From Oscillospiraceae bacterium (lineage in GTDB: Bacteria > Bacillota > Clostridia > Oscillospirales > Oscillospiraceae), in assembly GCA_031282225.1 (NCBI GenBank), contig JAITEC010000109.1, forward strand, positions 1 through 8,948: a stretch of DNA of 8,948 bases, written 5' to 3'. The position numbers and the translations under genes were made by a program. Within the stretch, counting starts at the first letter, position 1. Each line of letters begins with the position of its first letter. Under the pieces are notes generated by a model that ran no database searches, had not been told where the DNA came from, and saw only the letters and a program-made list of their open reading frames with translations. Positions 5,921-8,948 of this stretch are shown here, one piece after another.

Positions 5921-7057
5921 TCAGTCGTTGGCGGCGATCATTTTGATTATGCTCTCGGGGGCGTATATCGTGTCGCGGTATATTGTCACGGCACCTCCGG
6001 GCGCCACAGTGTCAGCGCCTTGGTACGACATACGCCTTACCAGGTTTGTCCCGGGGAAGAGCCTGTATTTAATGCCGTTGCGCTCAAAGCTCACGCTCTC
6101 GTCCGGCGCCGACCACGTGTACCCGGTGACATCCCCGAGCCCTATGAGCGCCGATTGCAGCGGGTAGTACGTCTGCCCGTAATATACAAACGGCTCCGGA
6201 GGCGCCTCGCCCCGGCATGACGCCGCGAGGTGCCCGCTGGGCTTTTCTATATACAGCGAGTCCGAGTAAACCCCTGCGGCGCCGAGATCCCTCAACTGTG
6301 CGCACCGCGCGGCGTCGTTTATCGTGTGGACATAGAAATCCACGCCAGCCTCCCGGAGCTGGGCAGCATATTTCTCTGCCTCGATGTCGGGCAGGGTCAC
6401 TGCCCAAGCGCCCAACCGCCGGGCAGAGTCGGCTACCGCCGCCGGGTCTGCCCGATCCGAGGGCGGCATGGCGTACAGCGTGACGATAATGTCTTTGTAC
6501 CCGAGCGCCTTGATCTTCCCGAGGTCGGCAAAAGCGTACACCTGAGGTATAAACCGCGCCGTCAGTTGCGGGTATTCGCGCGCTATCATCTCCAAGAGGC
6601 CGTAGTCGCCCTCTTTTGTATCCGTTATTATTCTGAGATCCGGGTTTTCGCTCAGGAATTTCACCAGGCGTTCTATGTTAAACGCGGAGTACTTGCAATA
6701 TATGCGGTAGTTTGCGAACTGGGCGCCGCTCACGGGCTTCGCGGGGGCAAACGGCACCCTGTTCGGCTGCCCCTCCCAGTCGTGCGCGCAGGCGAAGCCG
6801 CCGTCGAGGTCGCGCACAAAATCAAGCTCTATCAACGTAATCCCCCTCGCGAGGGACGCCTGCGCCGCCTGTACGGAATTGGAACCGAAATATCCGTCCA
6901 CTGCCCCTCCCGCATGCGCTACAACCGTAAAACCGGCCCACGGGTCGCTTGCGCCCGAGCCGGAACTAGCCGACGGCACGGCGCCTGCGGGCGGGAAAGA
7001 CAGCGCGGCGGAGGCGATGAGAGCCGCGATTCGGTTTAAAATTAAAATGGGATTCAT
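5921..7057 (-). CDS. Secreted glycerophosphodiester phosphodiesterase-family protein with C-terminal stalk domain
   Basis: A 378-residue protein. Residues 1-26 look like a signal peptide (hydrophobic stretch ILILNRIAALIASAALSF, then AGA as a likely cleavage site), so it should act outside the membrane. Residues 43-275 are a GDPD TIM barrel: VVAHAGG with H48, SNS at 59-61 where most relatives have ENT, ELD with E77 and D79, and HDW with H92. These match the catalytic histidines and metal ligands of enzymes that release glycerol-3-phosphate from glycerophosphodiesters; the true substrate could instead be a lipid or teichoic-acid-like phosphodiester. Residues 289-378 (PFVYYGQTYYPLQ onward) resemble the copper-amine-oxidase N-terminal stalk domain common in Firmicutes envelope proteins. 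The ATG overlaps the peptidase stop (ATGA), and the nearest good AAGGAG is 17 bases away, so translation is probably coupled. Last gene of the operon. Confidence 0.85.
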   Translation of the reverse strand: MNPILILNRIAALIASAALSFPPAGAVPSASSGSGASDPWAGFTVVAHAGGAVDGYFGSNSVQAAQASLARGITLIELDFVRDLDGGFACAHDWEGQPNRVPFAPAKPVSGAQFANYRIYCKYSAFNIERLVKFLSENPDLRIITDTKEGDYGLLEMIAREYPQLTARFIPQVYAFADLGKIKALGYKDIIVTLYAMPPSDRADPAAVADSARRLGAWAVTLPDIEAEKYAAQLREAGVDFYVHTINDAARCAQLRDLGAAGVYSDSLYIEKPSGHLAASCRGEAPPEPFVYYGQTYYPLQSALIGLGDVTGYTWSAPDESVSFERNGIKYRLFPGTNLVRRMSYQGADTVAPGGAVTIYRDTIYAPESIIKMIAAND

Positions 7058-8142
7058 ATCGCCAGTACCGCCAACTCCTTTGGAAGGGTCGTTATGTTCT
7101 CGCAGCCGTCCGCCGTTATGTACAGCACATCTTCTATTCTCACGCCGAAGCGGCCGGGGATGTAGATGCCGGGTTCCGCCGATATTACGGCGCCTGCGGG
7201 CAGCGGCTTGTCGTTTGAGTGCGCGGCGTTCGGCTGCTCGTGGATCTCCAAGCCCAAGCCGTGGCCGAAGCCATGGCCGAAGTACTCGCCGTAGCCCGCC
7301 TGCTCGATTTCCCGGCGCGCCGCCGCGTCCACGTCCCTGCCCGTTGCGCCCGCGCGCGCCGCCGCTATGCCGCACTCCTGTGCCCGAAGGACCGTGCCGT
7401 ACACGCGGCGCATCTCGTCCGTAGGCTCGCCGATACAAAGCGTGCGCGTTGTGTCGCTGCACCAGCCGCCTAGCCTCACGCCAAAATCTATAGTGAGAAA
7501 TCCCGGCTGCAGCTTGCTGTCTGAGGGAACGCCGTGCGGCATGCTCGAGCGCGCGCCGGACACCACTATAGGGTCGAACGACTTGTCCTCGGCCCCGTTT
7601 AGCATAAATCTGTATATGAGTTCCGCCGCCAGCTCGCGCTCGGTTATCCCGGCGCATATAAGCGGCAACACCTGCTCAAACGAGCGCTCCGCGACACGCT
7701 GCGCCCGCTTCATCGCGTCGAGCTCCGCAGCGCTCTTGACGGAACGCAGCCGGGCGAGCATTTCAGATGCCGCGCACAGCCGCGTATTCGCGTCCAGGCG
7801 CTCTCGCCACAGCCCGTAATCCGAGTATGTCATGTACTCGTCCTCGAACCCGACGCTTTCGAACCCGTGTGCCGCCACTATTGCCCTCACCGCGTCGGAG
7901 TACCCGTTGCGACCCGATACGAGCGCGACCTCGGCGCCTGAGACTGTGTCCGATGCCGCCTCGAAGTAGCGCGAATCGGTGAAGAACCACGCGCTGTCGC
8001 GCGTAACGAGCGCCAAGCCGTCGCTCGACGGGAACCCCGTGGCGAACAACCTGTTTGCAGGGTCTGTTATGATAACGCAGTCGTACGCGGCGCTGCGGAG
8101 CGCCTGCATTATCCTGCCGATATTGCCGGACGTGTCTGCCAT
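7054..8142 (-). CDS. M24-family metallopeptidase, aminopeptidase P-like (Xaa-Pro)
   Basis: A 362-residue cytoplasmic peptidase, typical in size for the small Firmicutes aminopeptidase P/YqhT group, which removes an N-terminal residue preceding proline. Residues 1-130 form the creatinase-like N-terminal domain (DPANRLFATGF, WFFTDSRYF). The pita-bread catalytic domain has all five dinuclear-metal ligands: D219 in TIDFG, D230 in SDTTRT (the usual 11-residue spacing), H294 in HGFGHGLGLEIHE, E323 in EPGIY and E337 in RIEDV. H203 in MPHG fits the substrate-binding histidine. ATG 8142 has AGGGAG eight bases upstream, overlapping the end of yqeG; the intergenic gap is four bases. In many Firmicutes this gene precedes efp, but here it is followed by the GDPD gene. 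Prolidase activity on dipeptides cannot be excluded. Confidence 0.92.
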   Translation of the reverse strand: MADTSGNIGRIMQALRSAAYDCVIITDPANRLFATGFPSSDGLALVTRDSAWFFTDSRYFEAASDTVSGAEVALVSGRNGYSDAVRAIVAAHGFESVGFEDEYMTYSDYGLWRERLDANTRLCAASEMLARLRSVKSAAELDAMKRAQRVAERSFEQVLPLICAGITERELAAELIYRFMLNGAEDKSFDPIVVSGARSSMPHGVPSDSKLQPGFLTIDFGVRLGGWCSDTTRTLCIGEPTDEMRRVYGTVLRAQECGIAAARAGATGRDVDAAARREIEQAGYGEYFGHGFGHGLGLEIHEQPNAAHSNDKPLPAGAVISAEPGIYIPGRFGVRIEDVLYITADGCENITTLPKELAVLAI

Positions 8143-8146
8143 GTAC

Positions 8147-8668
8147 TCATCTCCCTATGTATTGCCCGCCGTCCAAAACCGGTTTCGCCAGCGCGCGGAA
8201 CGGCGCTTCCAGCCCGTAGCGGGCCGCTAAAAAGGCGTTGTTGAGCCGGAGTGGCTTTACCAATATCGAAGTGACGCCGGCGCGGTTGGCGGCCAGCGTA
8301 TCCGTGTATATCTGGTCACCTACGAGCGCGGAGCTGCCGGTCGCGGCGCCGCAGCCGCGCACAGCGGCCAATACGCCCGCGGGCGACGGCTTGCCGGCCG
8401 CGTTGATATACCCGATGCGCAGCGACTTGGCAAACTGCTCGGCGCGCCCGCGCTTCCGACTGTTTGATACAATGAACAGCCGGATCCCCTCGGCGCGCAG
8501 CGCGTCTGCCCACCGCACGACGCCGTCGTCCGGGGTGTCTGCACCGTACGGCGCTATCGTGTTGTCCAGGTCGAGCATCAAAAAAGTGACGCCTATGCCC
8601 CGCAGGAACTCGTGGGATATGTCGGTGACCGCCCCAAACGAGTAAGACGGCACGGGTGAAAAACTCAT
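8147..8668 (-). CDS. yqeG: YqeG-family HAD-IIIA phosphatase
   Basis: A 173-residue protein, matching the 170-175 residues of the family. All HAD motifs are present: DLDNT with D33 and D35 (nucleophile and acid), VSNS with S68 (motif II), K93 in NAAGKPSP (motif III), and VGDQIYTD with D118 and D123 (motif IV, Mg2+). YqeG is related to the GEP4-type phosphatidylglycerophosphate phosphatases, so a role in making phosphatidylglycerol is plausible, though B. subtilis YqeG is poorly defined. ATG 8668 is chosen because AAAGG lies about eight bases upstream and the conserved region starts soon after; the frame stays open to 8890, but that part lacks family features and overlaps a convincing opposite-strand gene. 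First gene of the yqeG-peptidase-GDPD operon, not in the usual yqeG-yqeH-aroE setting. Confidence 0.92.
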   Translation of the reverse strand: MSFSPVPSYSFGAVTDISHEFLRGIGVTFLMLDLDNTIAPYGADTPDDGVVRWADALRAEGIRLFIVSNSRKRGRAEQFAKSLRIGYINAAGKPSPAGVLAAVRGCGAATGSSALVGDQIYTDTLAANRAGVTSILVKPLRLNNAFLAARYGLEAPFRALAKPVLDGGQYIGR

Positions 8669-8699
8669 TATTTTTGCCTTTCGCGAATATTGTTTTGCT
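8669..8699. promoter_or_regulatory. 31-bp divergent gap between yqeG and the unknown rightward gene
   Basis: This AT-rich gap must serve two outward genes. It holds the yqeG ribosome binding site (AAAGG on the minus strand) and an 8-bp palindrome TTCGCGAA at 8680-8687. On the plus strand TATTGT (8688-8693, 4/6 to TATAAT) ends six bases before the ATG at 8700, with no recognisable -35. I see no good promoter for yqeG inside the gap; its -35 would have to lie within the opposite gene. Confidence 0.4.
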
Positions 8700-8948
8700 A
8701 TGAACATTTTTTTCGCGGTTCCGCCGGATATGGAGGCGGAGGCCGGGCGGGCGGGCATTGAATTGGCGCACATGGCGTACAGGCAAGAGGGAGGGCACTT
8801 GTGCCGCGCCGAAGCGGTGCCTGCGTACACGCGCGGCGGAGTGATGGTGTGTGACGCCGCAGGCCTGCGCCCCGGCGACGGAGCGCGCACACTAGCGCGC
8901 GGAATACTCGCCGAATGCGCGGCGCGCGGCTATACGGGCGTCGTATTG
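8700..8948 (+). CDS. Unrecognised protein, N-terminal part (runs off the right edge)
   Basis: An open frame of 83 codons from ATG 8700 to the window end. It begins MNIFFAVPPDMEAEAG and later has AYTRGGVMVCD and ARGYTGVVL. I do not recognise the family with confidence. The hydrophobic VMVCD and GVVL segments at the ends of predicted strands, with an amphipathic helix between them (RTLARGILAECAARG), look like the start of an alpha/beta barrel, but this is a guess. There is no signal peptide and three cysteines (residues 35, 52 and 74). GC-rich third positions, as in the neighbours, support it being a gene; the opposite frame is an arginine-, serine- and proline-rich shadow. No Shine-Dalgarno precedes the ATG or the later ATGs at 8730 and 8772. 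Divergent from yqeG. Confidence 0.6.
   Translation, partial: MNIFFAVPPDMEAEAGRAGIELAHMAYRQEGGHLCRAEAVPAYTRGGVMVCDAAGLRPGDGARTLARGILAECAARGYTGVVL

Noticed and set aside
7058..7657. Upstream extension of the GDPD frame through the peptidase gene
   Set aside because: It would bury the signal peptide behind 200 Arg-rich residues and overlap the peptidase catalytic domain; the ATG overlapping the peptidase stop explains the gene better.
8669..8890. N-terminal extension of yqeG
   Set aside because: YqeG proteins start about 30 residues before DLDNT, as given by ATG 8668; the extension is Pro/Ala/Arg/Ser-rich and lies opposite a coding-like frame.

Overview
The window looks like ordinary chromosome from a high-GC anaerobic member of the Firmicutes (Clostridia-like), inferred from gene content and signals. 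There is a short-form HisG paired with HisZ, a YqeG-family HAD phosphatase, a secreted protein with a copper-amine-oxidase-N-like stalk domain, and good purine-rich ribosome binding sites. Isoleucine is mostly encoded by ATA despite the high GC content. I see no rRNA, tRNA, CRISPR array, insertion sequence or phage gene.

Layout: (1) 1-1977, minus strand: an aconitase-superfamily hydratase of the YbhJ type, cut by the left edge. (2) 1978-2128: a compact divergent promoter region with a near-perfect 31-bp palindrome and two outward promoters whose -35 boxes overlap. (3) 2129-4625, plus strand: a tight three-gene operon of a nucleoside phosphorylase, hisZ and hisG, in which every gene starts with a non-ATG codon. 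(4) 4647-5897, plus strand: hemW, with a strong sigma-70-type promoter placed so that the mRNA would begin at or next to the ATG. (5) 5921-8668, minus strand: an operon yqeG - M24 aminopeptidase P-like peptidase - secreted GDPD/stalk protein, convergent with hemW. (6) 8700-8948, plus strand: the start of an unrecognised gene divergent from yqeG, also without a visible ribosome binding site.

Working together: HisZ and HisG form the ATP phosphoribosyltransferase that opens histidine biosynthesis. They are co-transcribed with a phosphorylase acting on nucleosides, which suggests a purine/PRPP link. The rest of the his pathway is not next to them. In the minus-strand operon, YqeG (related to phosphatidylglycerophosphate phosphatases) and the secreted GDPD both plausibly act on glycerophosphate compounds, while the peptidase is cytosolic. 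The most unusual signals are regulatory: the symmetric divergent promoter, the palindrome at the predicted start of the hydratase mRNA, and the apparent leaderless start of hemW. I found no convincing new multi-gene system.
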